From NCBI RefSeq assembly GCF_042683165.1, contig NZ_JBHUIZ010000012.1:124001-188000 (forward strand): a stretch of 64,000 nt of DNA, in the 5' to 3' direction. The number at the start of each line of letters is the position of its first letter. The first letter of the stretch is position 1. This document shows positions 9,737-17,988 of the stretch, piece by piece. Position numbers and translations under genes: made by a program. A model generated the notes under the pieces. The model ran no database searches and was not told the origin of the DNA. It saw nothing but the letters and a program-made list of their open reading frames with translations. This stretch comes from Tigheibacillus halophilus (lineage in GTDB: Bacteria > Bacillota > Bacilli > Bacillales > Amphibacillaceae).

Positions 9737-11050
9737 TTAGGCGAGTGAAATAAAATATGCGATAAGCGGGATGACCAAGATATACATCCCCGGATGAACT
9801 TCTTTATGTCTGCCGGATAAAGCCTTGACAACGACATAGGTGATAATGCCGGCAGCAATCCCAGTCCCGAAATTAAAGGTGAAAATGGTCATGACAATCG
9901 TCATAAATGCCGGCAGTGACTCGGTCACGTCTTCAAAATTAATGTTTCGAACGGAAGAAAGCATAGTCAGTCCAACTAGAATGAGAGCGGGAGCGGTCGC
10001 TTCAGTGGGAATAATCATAATTAATGGCGTGATGAACAAGGTTAATAGGAACAAAAAACCCGAAGAAACCGCAGTCAGTCCCGTCCGTCCCCCCGCTTCC
10101 ACTCCAGCAGCGGATTCTACATAAGTTGTCATGACAGGCACGGAAAATAATGACCCAAGTACTGTGCCGCCTGCATCCACCAGGAACGGCTTATCAATAT
10201 CTTTTAAGTTGCCGTTTTTATCGAGCATATTTCCCTTGCTAGCCACACCAAGCATTGTCCCAAGACTTGAAAAGAAGTCAGGAACAAAAAATGCGAGCAA
10301 AAATGGGAAATACGACCATTTTAAAGCTTCTATGATGTCAAGCTGAAAGAAAGCCGGACTGATACTTTCTGGCAGTGAAAAGATAGCGTTGGGAAGCTTG
10401 GTAACTCCCATCGGAATACCAACCAGTGTGACAATGACAATACCGATAAGCAAATGGCCCTTTACTTTTCTGGCAAGCAACACGCTCATGATGAAGAAGC
10501 CCAGTAATGCCAAAAGTGTATTTGGCGAGCCAATATCGCCTAATTGCAAAGAATTTGCTTTTTCACTGGCTTGAATCAAACCAGCATTCCTAAAGCCGAC
10601 TAAAGCGATGAATAGTCCTACGCCTGCTCCAATCGATAATTTAATGGCAGGCGGGACAAGTCGGACAATCAGCTTTCTTAGCCCCAAGACGGTAAATAGG
10701 ACGAAAAGCAAACCGGATATGAAAACCATTCCCATGCCAACCTGCCAAGGGATATCCTCTGCTACAACGAGTGTAACAGTCAAAAATGCAACAGAACCAA
10801 GACCTGGCGCTAAAACAAATGGACGGTTACTATAAATTCCCATGATGATAGATATAACGCCAGTCATGATGATTACTGTTACTGTAGCTGTCCCTTTTGG
10901 GATACCAGCACTAGCCAGCATGCCTGGAACGACAATGAGTACATAGAGCATAGTCATGAAAATTGTCAGGCCAGCGCTGAATTCTGTTCTTACATTCGTA
11001 TTGTTGCTTGATAGGCGGAACATTTTTTCAAGCAGATTAGATTTACGCAT
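9737..11050 (-). CDS. NCS2-family purine nucleobase permease (PbuG/AzgA-like)
   Basis: 437 residues, ATG at 11050, ribosome site AAGGAGGT. About 12-14 membrane segments are visible. The N-terminal SSNNTNVRTEFSAGLTIFMTMLYV and ESAAGVEAGGRTGLTAVSSG are typical of the AzgA-like hypoxanthine/guanine/adenine permease subfamily (B. subtilis PbuG, PbuO). It imports nucleobases by proton symport. It is the first gene of the operon with adenine deaminase and is controlled by the upstream guanine-type riboswitch. Which purine is preferred cannot be decided from sequence alone. Confidence 0.9.
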   Translation of the reverse strand: MRKSNLLEKMFRLSSNNTNVRTEFSAGLTIFMTMLYVLIVVPGMLASAGIPKGTATVTVIIMTGVISIIMGIYSNRPFVLAPGLGSVAFLTVTLVVAEDIPWQVGMGMVFISGLLFVLFTVLGLRKLIVRLVPPAIKLSIGAGVGLFIALVGFRNAGLIQASEKANSLQLGDIGSPNTLLALLGFFIMSVLLARKVKGHLLIGIVIVTLVGIPMGVTKLPNAIFSLPESISPAFFQLDIIEALKWSYFPFLLAFFVPDFFSSLGTMLGVASKGNMLDKNGNLKDIDKPFLVDAGGTVLGSLFSVPVMTTYVESAAGVEAGGRTGLTAVSSGFLFLLTLFITPLIMIIPTEATAPALILVGLTMLSSVRNINFEDVTESLPAFMTIVMTIFTFNFGTGIAAGIITYVVVKALSGRHKEVHPGMYILVIPLIAYFISLA

Positions 11051-11144
11051 GAAGTGAAGACCTCCTTGATGCTATTAAATGTGTAATACTAATCTTGTAA
11101 TGCAATCCTCCCCGCGTGAAAATTTACCCGATGAGCCATTTCAC

Positions 11145-11191
11145 TAAAAAAGGTCTGGAGGGTAGAAAAAAATGTCTACCTTCCAGACCTA
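11145..11191 (-). terminator. Intrinsic terminator of the purine riboswitch expression platform
   Basis: On the minus strand, AGGTCTGGAAGGTAGA and TCTACCCTCCAGACCT form a long stem with one mismatch. A run of six U follows (aaaaaa at 11145-11150 on the plus strand). It lies between the aptamer and the permease start, which implies ligand-dependent transcription termination. Confidence 0.85.
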
Positions 11192-11271
11192 TAAAAGTTA
11201 AAGTATCCAATACTATAATTCCCGAATTAACATTCAATTTCGAAAATGAAGCATGGCCATGACTTATACTT

Positions 11272-11346
11272 TAACCCGTAGTCTGGTTCTTTTTCCGGGA
11301 ACCAGGTAGAGACGCTCGGACCTTATTACCAAGCATATACGAGTAC
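11272..11346 (-). promoter_or_regulatory. Purine riboswitch aptamer, guanine/hypoxanthine type
   Basis: On the minus strand P1 is ACTCGTA paired with TACGGGT. P2 is GCTTGG/CCGAGC and P3 is CTGGTTC/GAACCAG. The J2/3 element GTCTCTACC closely matches the conserved GUUUCUACC. The specificity base in J3/1 (AGACTACGGG) is C, as in guanine-binding aptamers; adenine aptamers have U. It controls the permease-adenine deaminase operon. Confidence 0.9.
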
Positions 11347-11445
11347 TCACTATGAAGATTAATATGGAGATAGTATAGCATAAGAAAAAAGCGTTTGTCA
11401 CTTCCGGTTTTCGACTGGTCTCCTGTAAAAACATGAAACTATCCC

Positions 11446-11476
11446 TTGACCTTTACGTTGCGTAAAGGTTTATGCT
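11446..11476 (+). promoter_or_regulatory. MerR-type promoter with dyad operator
   Basis: TTGACC (11446-11451) and TATGCT (11471-11476) are separated by 19 bases, the over-long spacer typical of MerR-activated promoters. The perfect dyad CCTTTACG-TTG-CGTAAAGG (11450-11468) fills the spacer. This indicates autoregulation of the downstream MerR gene. It also excludes the in-frame ATG 11472 as a start, since that codon lies in the -10 box. Confidence 0.85.
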
Positions 11477-11501
11477 ATATATTGTCAAGGAGGTCGATGT
11501 T

Positions 11502-12269
11502 GTGGAGTATACAGTCAATAAATTGGCAAAAATGTCCGGCGTAAGCGGCCGCACCCTGAGATACTATGATCAAATCGGATTGCTGAAGCCGGCTAGAATC
11601 AGTTCATCCGGATACCGTATCTATGGGGAAAAAGAGGTAGATCTGCTGCAGCAGATATTATTTTATCGGGAGATGGAGATTAGTTTGGAAGAAATAACGA
11701 GCATTCTCCATGATCCGGATTTTAACCGAATGGCCGCTTTGAAAAAGCATTATCATTCCCTGCAGAAAAAACGCGCCCGCCTTGACAGACTTATGGCTAC
11801 TGTTGAAAAAACAATTGTCAATGCAGAGGAGGGAGCATTCATGCAAGATGAAGAAAAATTCGCTGGGTTCAAGGAAAAACTGATTGAGGAAAATGATCAG
11901 CAGTATGGCAAAGAGATCCGTGAAAAATACGGAGAAGAAACCATTCATGCCAGTAACGAAAAATTAAGAGGACTATCGCAGGAGAAGTTTCAGGCAATGA
12001 CCGCTTTGGAAGAAGAAATATTTGAGCTCCTGGAAAAAGCAGCCGCTATAGGGGACCCGGCATCTGAAGCAGCACAAGAACTAGCGGAAAAACACAAACG
12101 CTGGCTGATGTTCACCTGGCTGAATTATACGAAAGAAGCGCATGCTGGTTTAGCCAAAATGTACGTATCTGATGAGCGATTCGCTGCCTATTATGATAAA
12201 AGGGTTAAAAATGGAGCGAAAATATTGCGAGATGCGATATGGTATTACACAGGCAATCCCCATGCGTAA
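11502..12269 (+). CDS. MerR-family regulator with TipAS-type effector domain (Mta/TipA-like)
   Basis: 255 residues from GTG 11502, set by AAGGAGGT at 11487-11494. The N-terminal ~70 residues are the MerR winged helix (YTVNKLAKMSGVSGRTLRYYDQIGLLKP). A dimerisation helix follows (LKKHYHSLQKKRARLDRLMATVEKTI), then from about residue 115 an all-alpha TipAS-like domain as in B. subtilis Mta, which binds hydrophobic or peptide-like drugs. It probably activates its own promoter. No transporter or other target is directly adjacent. Confidence 0.88.
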   Translation: MEYTVNKLAKMSGVSGRTLRYYDQIGLLKPARISSSGYRIYGEKEVDLLQQILFYREMEISLEEITSILHDPDFNRMAALKKHYHSLQKKRARLDRLMATVEKTIVNAEEGAFMQDEEKFAGFKEKLIEENDQQYGKEIREKYGEETIHASNEKLRGLSQEKFQAMTALEEEIFELLEKAAAIGDPASEAAQELAEKHKRWLMFTWLNYTKEAHAGLAKMYVSDERFAAYYDKRVKNGAKILRDAIWYYTGNPHA

Positions 12270-12347
12270 AGGATCACCTGGCTAAAGTGTAGACTGAACT
12301 GTGTAAATAAGAGTGCGTACGGCTCTTACCTCGCAGTTCTTTTTTAA

Positions 12348-12371
12348 TGCCTCCTAATGAGAGGAGGCATG
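12348..12371 (+). terminator. Stem-loop after the MerR gene
   Basis: ATGCCTCCT and AGGAGGCAT form a strong 9-base stem with a loop of about 6 bases, 80 bases after the MerR-family gene. No U-run follows directly, so it may act in transcript stability rather than as a clean intrinsic terminator. Confidence 0.4.
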
Positions 12372-12417
12372 CCAGAACAGAGGAGTCATGCGAAGAACCC
12401 CCACCTCTCAAAGGCAA

Positions 12418-12446
12418 AAAAGAGAGACAGCCTGTAAGACTGCCTC
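12418..12446 (-). terminator. Terminator of the DUF2188 gene
   Basis: On the minus strand GAGGCAG pairs with CTGTCTC (one G-U) around TCTTACAGG and is followed by TCTTTTTT. It lies just downstream of the small minus-strand gene. Confidence 0.7.
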
Positions 12447-12464
12447 CTTTTTAATCCTGTTATT

Positions 12465-12662
12465 TTAAAAACGTTTTTCCTCACGTATTTCATTTTCCAC
12501 ATCTAAAATTTTGACTATGCTTGGGCTATTTTCTTTTGCCATTTTTTCAGCAGCATCGATTGCTTCTTCTTCAGATTCATATTGCTTTTCAGGAGCAACA
12601 TCTTCTAATTTCACTAACCATCCAGTTTTTTCGGGGTTAGGTGCCACACTGTACATATTCAT
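12465..12662 (-). CDS. DUF2188-type small protein
   Basis: 65 residues from ATG 12662 (MNMYSVAPNPEKTGWLVKLE...), with ribosome site GTGAGGAGTG. The DUF2188 pattern is visible: a short strand ending in the GW(L/K)VK motif, then a helix with EEEAIDAAEKMAKENSPSIVKI and a last strand. It is cytosolic and of unknown function. A longer in-frame start at 12812 would run into the neighbouring gene and lacks a ribosome site. It lies 73 bases downstream of the YqjF-like gene and may be co-transcribed. Confidence 0.75.
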   Translation of the reverse strand: MNMYSVAPNPEKTGWLVKLEDVAPEKQYESEEEAIDAAEKMAKENSPSIVKILDVENEIREEKRF

Positions 12663-12735
12663 ATAAAAAACACTCCTCACTATCTCGTTGTTTATTTTTA
12701 TGTTCCCGACTGTATGAAACTCAAACGTGTACGAT

Positions 12736-13470
12736 TTATAGTTTAGTAAGCATCCACATGAAGGCCTGCTTTTTATGGGAATAGTGGAATACAGGCGATT
12801 GGACGGCAGCATCGTTCAAATGAGAGGGAAATGACTCAATAAATACTTTTGCTTGCTTGATTCGCCAAGGGGTGTGATGGATATCCCCGCGATAAATCTT
12901 CTTTTTTCTTACTGTGAAGAAACAATAACGTTCTAAGAGCCAATGTTCCAGACTCCCTGCCAACGGGGTATAGCTTTGTGAAACTGGTTGGTAGTGCAGC
13001 TTCAGATTTCCTTCCATCCAGTCAGGACCACATGGTTCACTTTCGAAATAAACGGAATGCCCTTTTTTGACCATTTTTATTTCTGCTCCTTTATATGGAA
13101 GCAATGCTCCGACTCTTCCACCAAAAACAGCAAGCGATTTATCTGCATTCAGTGAGAGGAAATATATCCCGGGAACACCTTTGTATGTGACATAGGTGCG
13201 AACGTTCACTTCAAGATAAGATTGGAGATATGGAACGGGGGGCATCATCCTGAGTCGCATATTGTCTACTTGGAAAGGGATAACGCCTACCCAGCAATTT
13301 CCTTCATACGTATCGAGTTCTAATTCTGGTGGAATGTGTTTGCGTATGACAGCATACGATACCGGCCAATGACAAAAAAGCAGATCCTCCCAAGTCTGTG
13401 TCATCAACCATTTCCTGTCAGGAAGCGGGAAAGGGCGATGATGTGTATCTGAAAATGCTTTATGCAACAT
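12736..13470 (-). CDS. YqjF family protein (DUF2071)
   Basis: 244 residues, ATG 13470, ribosome site GAAGGAGGG. The family core is clear: DLLFCHWPVSYAVIRKHIPP, LDTYEGNCWVGVIPFQVDNMRLRM and the later GVPGIYFLSLNADKSLAVFGGR. The fold is acetoacetate-decarboxylase-like, but no catalytic assignment is possible. It is divergent from the EamA transporter, sharing a 156-base promoter region. No membrane or signal segment is present. Confidence 0.88.
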   Translation of the reverse strand: MLHKAFSDTHHRPFPLPDRKWLMTQTWEDLLFCHWPVSYAVIRKHIPPELELDTYEGNCWVGVIPFQVDNMRLRMMPPVPYLQSYLEVNVRTYVTYKGVPGIYFLSLNADKSLAVFGGRVGALLPYKGAEIKMVKKGHSVYFESEPCGPDWMEGNLKLHYQPVSQSYTPLAGSLEHWLLERYCFFTVRKKKIYRGDIHHTPWRIKQAKVFIESFPSHLNDAAVQSPVFHYSHKKQAFMWMLTKL

Positions 13471-13626
13471 GTTCCCTCCTTCAAATGATGTATAGTATTA
13501 GTATTTGCCAAACAAAGCTATACTTATTTCTTTTTTAAATGAATCATTCGAATCCCATGTACTGTTGGAAAATTTAGTGTATAATTTCCAATTAATAATA
13601 AGAGGGAAAGGGAGGGAAGATTTTTT

Positions 13627-14487
13627 ATGTCAGCACTTGCCCTATCACTTATCGTTATGTCGGCATTCATGCATGCAACTTGGAATTATCTCGCAAAACG
13701 ATCGGCGGGCGGTTTTGCTTTTGTTTGGCTGTATATGTCAGTCAGTACCGTCATTTTTGCACCCTTCGTCATTGGTTTGTTTTTCTTGCAAAGCATCTCT
13801 TTTGGCTGGATGGAGCTGGCTTTTATTGCAGGCAGTGCCCTGATTCATGTGGTTTATGCCTTGATGCTGCAAAAGGGATACAAGATTGGTGATTTTTCCC
13901 TGGTCTATCCTGTTGCGCGCGGTATAGGACCAGCCATTGTAGCTATCTCAGCTGTCTTTTTATTTCATGAAACATTATCGCTCATTTCCATTATTGGCAT
14001 CATATTGATTATCGGCAGTATTTTCGTGATTTCTGGAGGGCTGCAAGCCATCCGGGGAGCAGATACATTGTTTCCATTACTATATGGGTTGATGATTGGT
14101 TGTCTGATTGCTGCTTACACTTTATTGGATAAAGCTGCAGTGGGTTTCGCGCTCATGCCCCCGCTGCTCTTAAATTACGGCACCATTGTCGGTCAGGTGC
14201 TAATGCTTACTCCCAAGGCTTTGCGGAATGTTGACCAGGTTAAAAGTGATTGGAAGGAGCATCGCAAAGAGGCGATCGGTATCGGTATTTTAAATCCGCT
14301 GGCGTATATACTGGTATTGACGGCGATGACATTCACTCAGGTCAGTCATGTCGCGCCTGTAAGGGAATTGAGTATCCTGATAGGAACTGTGATGGGCGCA
14401 AAAATGCTTTCTGAGGGTCTGGGATACCGCAGAATTGTTGCAGCTGCGACGATGGTCCTTGGTATCATTGTCATTACACTGTCGTAA
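13627..14487 (+). CDS. EamA/DMT-family transporter
   Basis: 286 residues, ATG 13627, ribosome site AGGGAGGG. Ten predicted membrane helices are arranged as two EamA repeats (about residues 5-137 and 145-286), the usual drug/metabolite transporter layout. The substrate is unknown; relatives export amino acids, metabolites or drugs. It is monocistronic, with a strong terminator after it. Confidence 0.87.
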   Translation: MSALALSLIVMSAFMHATWNYLAKRSAGGFAFVWLYMSVSTVIFAPFVIGLFFLQSISFGWMELAFIAGSALIHVVYALMLQKGYKIGDFSLVYPVARGIGPAIVAISAVFLFHETLSLISIIGIILIIGSIFVISGGLQAIRGADTLFPLLYGLMIGCLIAAYTLLDKAAVGFALMPPLLLNYGTIVGQVLMLTPKALRNVDQVKSDWKEHRKEAIGIGILNPLAYILVLTAMTFTQVSHVAPVRELSILIGTVMGAKMLSEGLGYRRIVAAATMVLGIIVITLS

Positions 14488-14540
14488 GATAGAAGATCAG
14501 ACTCGGGTTTTCTTCTGACTGGAAAAGAAAAAATAAAAGG

Positions 14541-14568
14541 GGCTGCTTGAATGTGAGCAGCCTTTTTT
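14541..14568 (+). terminator. Terminator of the EamA gene
   Basis: GGCTGCT-TGAATGTG-AGCAGCC followed by six T. Confidence 0.9.
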
Positions 14569-14731
14569 ATATTGATGGGAAATTGTACTATCTTTATAAA
14601 AAGTGATATATTATTCTAGTTGACTGTATGTAATGATGGATTCAAAAAATAATGTTGTTTTACTAAAAAATGACCTCAAGGCAGAGAAGCAGGCGAAACG
14701 AATAGCTTGATGTTAAAAGGAGGTTGCCCAA

Positions 14732-15358
14732 ATGAGAGGATCCGCGCATGCGGTACTTGGCGCAGCAGCCGGTTTTATCGTGGCGCAAAAAGTAGGTGCT
14801 AATCCTGAAGATGTACTTTTTCTGACAGGAGCCGGCGTGGTTTCCGGGTTAATTCCGGATTTGGATACTGGCGGAAAACTGGCCAACCGTATTTCTGTTT
14901 CAAATAAATATTTGAATGCAGCAGTAAGACTGATTGGTATCTTGCTAGGCTGCTACGCTTATTTTTTTGCCTCAGGCATGGATGAATACATCAGTTTTAT
15001 TGGCGCGTTCATCCTGTTGTTTGTATTGCCGCAGTTTTCAAAGAAGTTCATGCTGCTGCTTTCCGGTGTTGTTATTGCTGTTGCGGGATACGTTTTAATG
15101 ACTATATGGATCCAGTTGATCGGTGTGTATGTGATGGCCGCTTCGCTGCTTGCTCACCGGTCTTATACGCATTCCCTGCTGGGATTGGCTTTTTACGGGG
15201 TGATTTCATATCATTTTGCAGCGGATTTTCCGATCAATGGTCTGTTTACAGCCTGCGTCTTTGGGTATATCAGCCATTTGATTGCCGATATGCGCTTCAT
15301 CCCCGGAAATAAAAAAGGCATTAAACTATTTTTACCATATAAGGGAATAGAACTATAA
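14732..15358 (+). CDS. YdjM/YvsG-like membrane-bound metal-dependent hydrolase (DUF457)
   Basis: 208 residues, ATG 14732, ribosome site AAAGGAGG. The N-terminal MRGSAHAVLGAAAGF and GLIPDLDTGGKLANR, plus the later HRSYTHSLLGL and SHLIADMRF, give the His/Asp set of the DUF457 (LexA-regulated YdjM-like) family. About five membrane helices lie between them. The family is predicted to be a metal-dependent hydrolase at the membrane; the substrate is unknown. Confidence 0.85.
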   Translation: MRGSAHAVLGAAAGFIVAQKVGANPEDVLFLTGAGVVSGLIPDLDTGGKLANRISVSNKYLNAAVRLIGILLGCYAYFFASGMDEYISFIGAFILLFVLPQFSKKFMLLLSGVVIAVAGYVLMTIWIQLIGVYVMAASLLAHRSYTHSLLGLAFYGVISYHFAADFPINGLFTACVFGYISHLIADMRFIPGNKKGIKLFLPYKGIEL

Positions 15359-15416
15359 GGCACCCGAATGCAGTGCACCTTCTAATAATTAGGGGCACTG
15401 CAAAATGGGTGTCTTT
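15359..15416 (+). terminator. Terminator of the DUF457 gene
   Basis: A two-part stem: GGCACCC/GGGTGTC outside and GCAGTGC/GCACTGC inside, followed by TTTTAATT. Confidence 0.8.
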
Positions 15417-15516
15417 TAATTACTGCCGCCGGCTTTTCAAAATTACGATATTCCTATTCAAGTTAACTGAAAATATGTTAAACTTATTGAAAATATAGCT
15501 CAAACGGAGGAATGAA

Positions 15517-15915
15517 ATGATGAAACAGCTTATACCGCATCTCACCATGAAAAATTGTGAACAGACCATCAATTATTATCAGGAAGTGTTTGGTGGGGAA
15601 ATTAAGAATGTGCAACTGGCTGATGGGAATGAAATGTTTAAGGGGCATGAGGGGAAATATATTCATAGTGAATTGCACATTAACGAAAATTGCGTTATGT
15701 ATATGAATGATACTTTCCATGGTGATGTGCAACATGGCAATGCTATTCAGCTATCTCTTGATTTGGAATCAGAAGAGGAAATTGATCGTATTTATCATGT
15801 TCTGTCCGCAAGCGGCACGGTAAAAATGGAGCTGCAGGACACGTTTTGGAATGCAAGATATGCAGTTGTAACTGACAAACACGGTATCACATGGGAATTG
15901 AATGTTTCGAAATAA
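15517..15915 (+). CDS. VOC/PhnB-like glyoxalase-fold protein
   Basis: 132 residues from ATG 15517 with ribosome site ACGGAGGAA. The beta-alpha-beta-beta-beta halves of the vicinal oxygen chelate fold are visible (LIPHLTMKNCEQTINYYQEVFGGE... and ...FWNARYAVVTDKHGITWELN), closest to the PhnB/3-demethylubiquinone-like subgroup. No substrate can be assigned. It is monocistronic. Confidence 0.82.
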   Translation: MMKQLIPHLTMKNCEQTINYYQEVFGGEIKNVQLADGNEMFKGHEGKYIHSELHINENCVMYMNDTFHGDVQHGNAIQLSLDLESEEEIDRIYHVLSASGTVKMELQDTFWNARYAVVTDKHGITWELNVSK

Positions 15916-15960
15916 CCTTGTGTATTTATCGCAAGAACATTGCGCGCGAGGGGGATAACG

Positions 15961-16275
15961 ATGCCAAACGTTTATGGACCGACGGTGGATGAACAGACAC
16001 GCTGCATCCATTACCATGGACCTACAGACATTATTGCTATCAAATTTCATTGCTGCGGCAAATACTATCCATGCTATCAATGTCACCATGCATGCGAAGA
16101 GCATGAAATTTCCGTTTGGAATAAAGCAGCATTCCATCAATATGCTATACTGTGCGGGGTTTGTGGGGAAGAGCTTACGATAAATGAATATTTACATACA
16201 AAGCAATGTATTCATTGTCGCGCACCGTTCAATGTGGGCTGTAAAATGCATTATCATATCTACTTTGAGCTCTAA
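15961..16275 (+). CDS. CHY-type zinc finger protein
   Basis: 104 residues from ATG 15961; GAGGGGG just upstream favours this start over an in-frame TTG 21 bases earlier. The CHY signature is complete: CIHYHGPTDIIAIKF, CCGKYYPCYQCHHACEEH, and two more Cys pairs (CGVC, CIHC), giving ligands for about three zinc ions. Relatives are small cytosolic redox or metal proteins, including the helper of Tim (Hot13) in mitochondria. The DUF4396 gene with a CsoR-like site follows, but its own promoter lies between them. Confidence 0.8.
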   Translation: MPNVYGPTVDEQTRCIHYHGPTDIIAIKFHCCGKYYPCYQCHHACEEHEISVWNKAAFHQYAILCGVCGEELTINEYLHTKQCIHCRAPFNVGCKMHYHIYFEL

Positions 16276-16330
16276 ATGCCAGGAATATATCCATGCAAGG
16301 AGCGCTCTCCTTTATTTTTTGTTTAAAAAT

Positions 16331-16350
16331 TACGTTACGGGGGTATCGTA
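16331..16350 (+). promoter_or_regulatory. CsoR-like copper operator upstream of the DUF4396 gene
   Basis: TACGTTACGGGGGTATCGTA shares 16 of 20 positions with the site upstream of csoR in this same window (23235-23254), including the central G-tract and TAT. It also closely resembles the copZA operator of B. subtilis as remembered. It lies 35-54 bases before the start codon, where a repressor would block transcription. Confidence 0.65.
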
Positions 16351-16384
16351 AAAGCAGATTACTTAACGTAAGGAAGTGATTTGT

Positions 16385-17071
16385 TTGGATCGTCTGGAAA
16401 TGGTTTCGTGGATTGCTATTTTAATTGGCGGGATGCAAGTAATCGCCATTTTAATTGATTTGAGCAGACACCCCCAAAGAATGATGCCTATTATGAATAT
16501 CGTTTGGCCATTGACAGGTTTATATTTTCCTATCATCGGCATTGCTGCATATTACAAGCTGGGAAGGGATACTGGTGCCCCCCATGAACATATGGAGCAT
16601 GAGGATATGCACCACCATCGTGACAAACCATTTTGGCAAAGCGTGTTCGTTTCCACGACCCATTGCAGCAGCGGCTGCTCTCTTGGTGACATGATCGGTG
16701 CGCCGATTGTATTTTTTACCGGTTTCACTATTGCGGGAAGTATGCTGCTTGCCGAATATGCAGTCGAATTTGTGATTGCATACGTGCTTGGCATCGCATT
16801 TCAATATTATGGGATGGGATTCAAAAAACATTCTCAACCAGCAAAAAGGATCAAGAATGCTATCAAGGCGGATACATTGTCTTTGATCGCTTTTGAAATC
16901 GGTATGTTCGGCTGGATGGCATTGGCACATCTTGTTTTTTTTACAGAAGCTCCTGGCCCGGGTACGGCCACATTCTGGTTTATGATGCAGCTGGCCATGA
17001 TGCTAGGTTTCCTGACCAGCTATCCAGCCAACTGGTTGCTGGTGAAAAAAGGTATGAAGCATGCGATGTAG
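16385..17071 (+). CDS. DUF4396 membrane protein, predicted copper-responsive
   Basis: 228 residues from TTG 16385; AAGGAAGTG sits 6 bases upstream, whereas GTG 16376 would overlap that site. Two N-terminal membrane helices are followed by a loop very rich in His (HEHMEHEDMHHHRDK), then the family motif STTHCSSGCSLGDMIGAPIVF and about four more helices. The family function is not established. The His/Cys/Met content and the CsoR-like site upstream suggest a role in copper handling or transport; this is inference. Confidence 0.8.
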   Translation: MDRLEMVSWIAILIGGMQVIAILIDLSRHPQRMMPIMNIVWPLTGLYFPIIGIAAYYKLGRDTGAPHEHMEHEDMHHHRDKPFWQSVFVSTTHCSSGCSLGDMIGAPIVFFTGFTIAGSMLLAEYAVEFVIAYVLGIAFQYYGMGFKKHSQPAKRIKNAIKADTLSLIAFEIGMFGWMALAHLVFFTEAPGPGTATFWFMMQLAMMLGFLTSYPANWLLVKKGMKHAM

Positions 17072-17097
17072 ACAAAAGCATATAATATGAATGATTA

Positions 17098-17131
17098 CAG
17101 TGCCGGCCAATCAAGGTCCGGCGCTGTTTAC
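17098..17131 (+). terminator. Terminator of the DUF4396 gene
   Basis: CAGTGCCGGCC and GGTCCGGCGCTG form a GC-rich stem around AATCAA, followed by TTTACG. Confidence 0.6.
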
Positions 17132-17234
17132 GTGTATATGTTTGCCGGGATTAGTGAAGGATTGGGAATCCGGAGCCGTGAATTTCATCATAACCTGCAG
17201 AATCAGTGGCAATAATAGAGTAATGAATACGACT

Positions 17235-17263
17235 TTTACAAGTTTATGCAATATTGGTATTCT
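17235..17263 (+). promoter_or_regulatory. Probable sigma-A promoter of the dedA gene
   Basis: TTTACA (17235-17240), a spacer of exactly 17 bases, then TATTCT (17258-17263), about 30 bases before the start codon. Confidence 0.5.
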
Positions 17264-17293
17264 AATAGAAAGCAGTGGACGGGGAGACGCTAG

Positions 17294-17893
17294 ATGGATC
17301 AAATTATCAGCTGGTTTGCAGATTATGGATATAGCATTTTGTTTTTTGGATTATTGCTCGAGTTTCTATTCCTGCCTTTTCCTGGTGGTACAGTCATGGG
17401 TTTTTCGGGTGTGCTGGCTCATAAAGATGAACTGATATATGGACTATGTGTGCTGTGCGCCGGGATGGGTGCATCCACCGGAATGACGATAACCTATTTT
17501 ATTGGCGCGAAACTAGGTGCACCATTTTTTGAAAAGTACGGATCACGTTTTTTGATGGGGCCAAAACGCTGGCAAGTTGTCCAAAAATGGTTTCAACGAT
17601 TTGGTAATAAAATAGTCTTTATCTCTTTTTTTGTTCCGGGAATCCGACATTTTACCGGCTATTTTATGGGGATTGTTCAAATGAAAGCGAAAACGTTCGT
17701 CCTTTATACAATCGGGGGAGCCTTTTTGTGGGCAATTGTATTTGTATCATTAGGTTACTTTTTAGGGCCGAAATGGGAACAAGCCATTACAGTATATAAA
17801 ATGTATACCATACCAATAACCATTGCGGTTGTCGTGATTTTTGTACTGATTATATATTTCAGGAAATCGTTTGATGGGGTGAGAAGCAAATAG
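17294..17893 (+). CDS. DedA family membrane protein (VTT domain)
   Basis: 199 residues from ATG 17294, ribosome site GGGGAG. Family signatures: the re-entrant-type N-terminal part LLLEFLFLPFPGGTVMGFSG, the E/G-rich Gly motif TITYFIGAKLGAPFFEKYG, and F-x-R-x-(V/I)PGIRHFTGYFMG with the conserved Arg. DedA proteins are proton-dependent lipid or undecaprenyl-phosphate scramblases/transporters. Which lipid this one handles is unknown. It is monocistronic with its own terminator. Confidence 0.87.
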   Translation: MDQIISWFADYGYSILFFGLLLEFLFLPFPGGTVMGFSGVLAHKDELIYGLCVLCAGMGASTGMTITYFIGAKLGAPFFEKYGSRFLMGPKRWQVVQKWFQRFGNKIVFISFFVPGIRHFTGYFMGIVQMKAKTFVLYTIGGAFLWAIVFVSLGYFLGPKWEQAITVYKMYTIPITIAVVVIFVLIIYFRKSFDGVRSK

Positions 17894-17937
17894 TGGATGC
17901 ATGACAGCCCGGTAATTCAGTAAAGATTCAGAAGGAT

Positions 17938-17967
17938 GACGGAGCCATTTATATGGTTCCGTTTTTA
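17938..17967 (+). terminator. Terminator of the dedA gene
   Basis: ACGGAGCC-ATTTATAT-GGTTCCGT followed by TTTTAATT. Confidence 0.85.
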
Positions 17968-17973
17968 ATTACA

Positions 17974-17988
17974 TACTATATATAGTGA
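17974..17988 (+). promoter_or_regulatory. NrdR-box-like palindrome
   Basis: ACTATATATAGT (17975-17986), extended to TACTATATATAGTG, differs at one position from the usual NrdR half-consensus CACTATATATAGTG. It lies about 75-85 bases before the anaerobic ribonucleotide reductase operon. A clear second box at the usual spacing was not found; a weak candidate starts at 17997. Confidence 0.55.

Noticed and set aside
12663..12812. N-terminal extension of the DUF2188 gene to a start at 12812
   Set aside because: It would overlap the end of the YqjF gene and lacks a ribosome site, whereas ATG 12662 has one and matches the domain limits.
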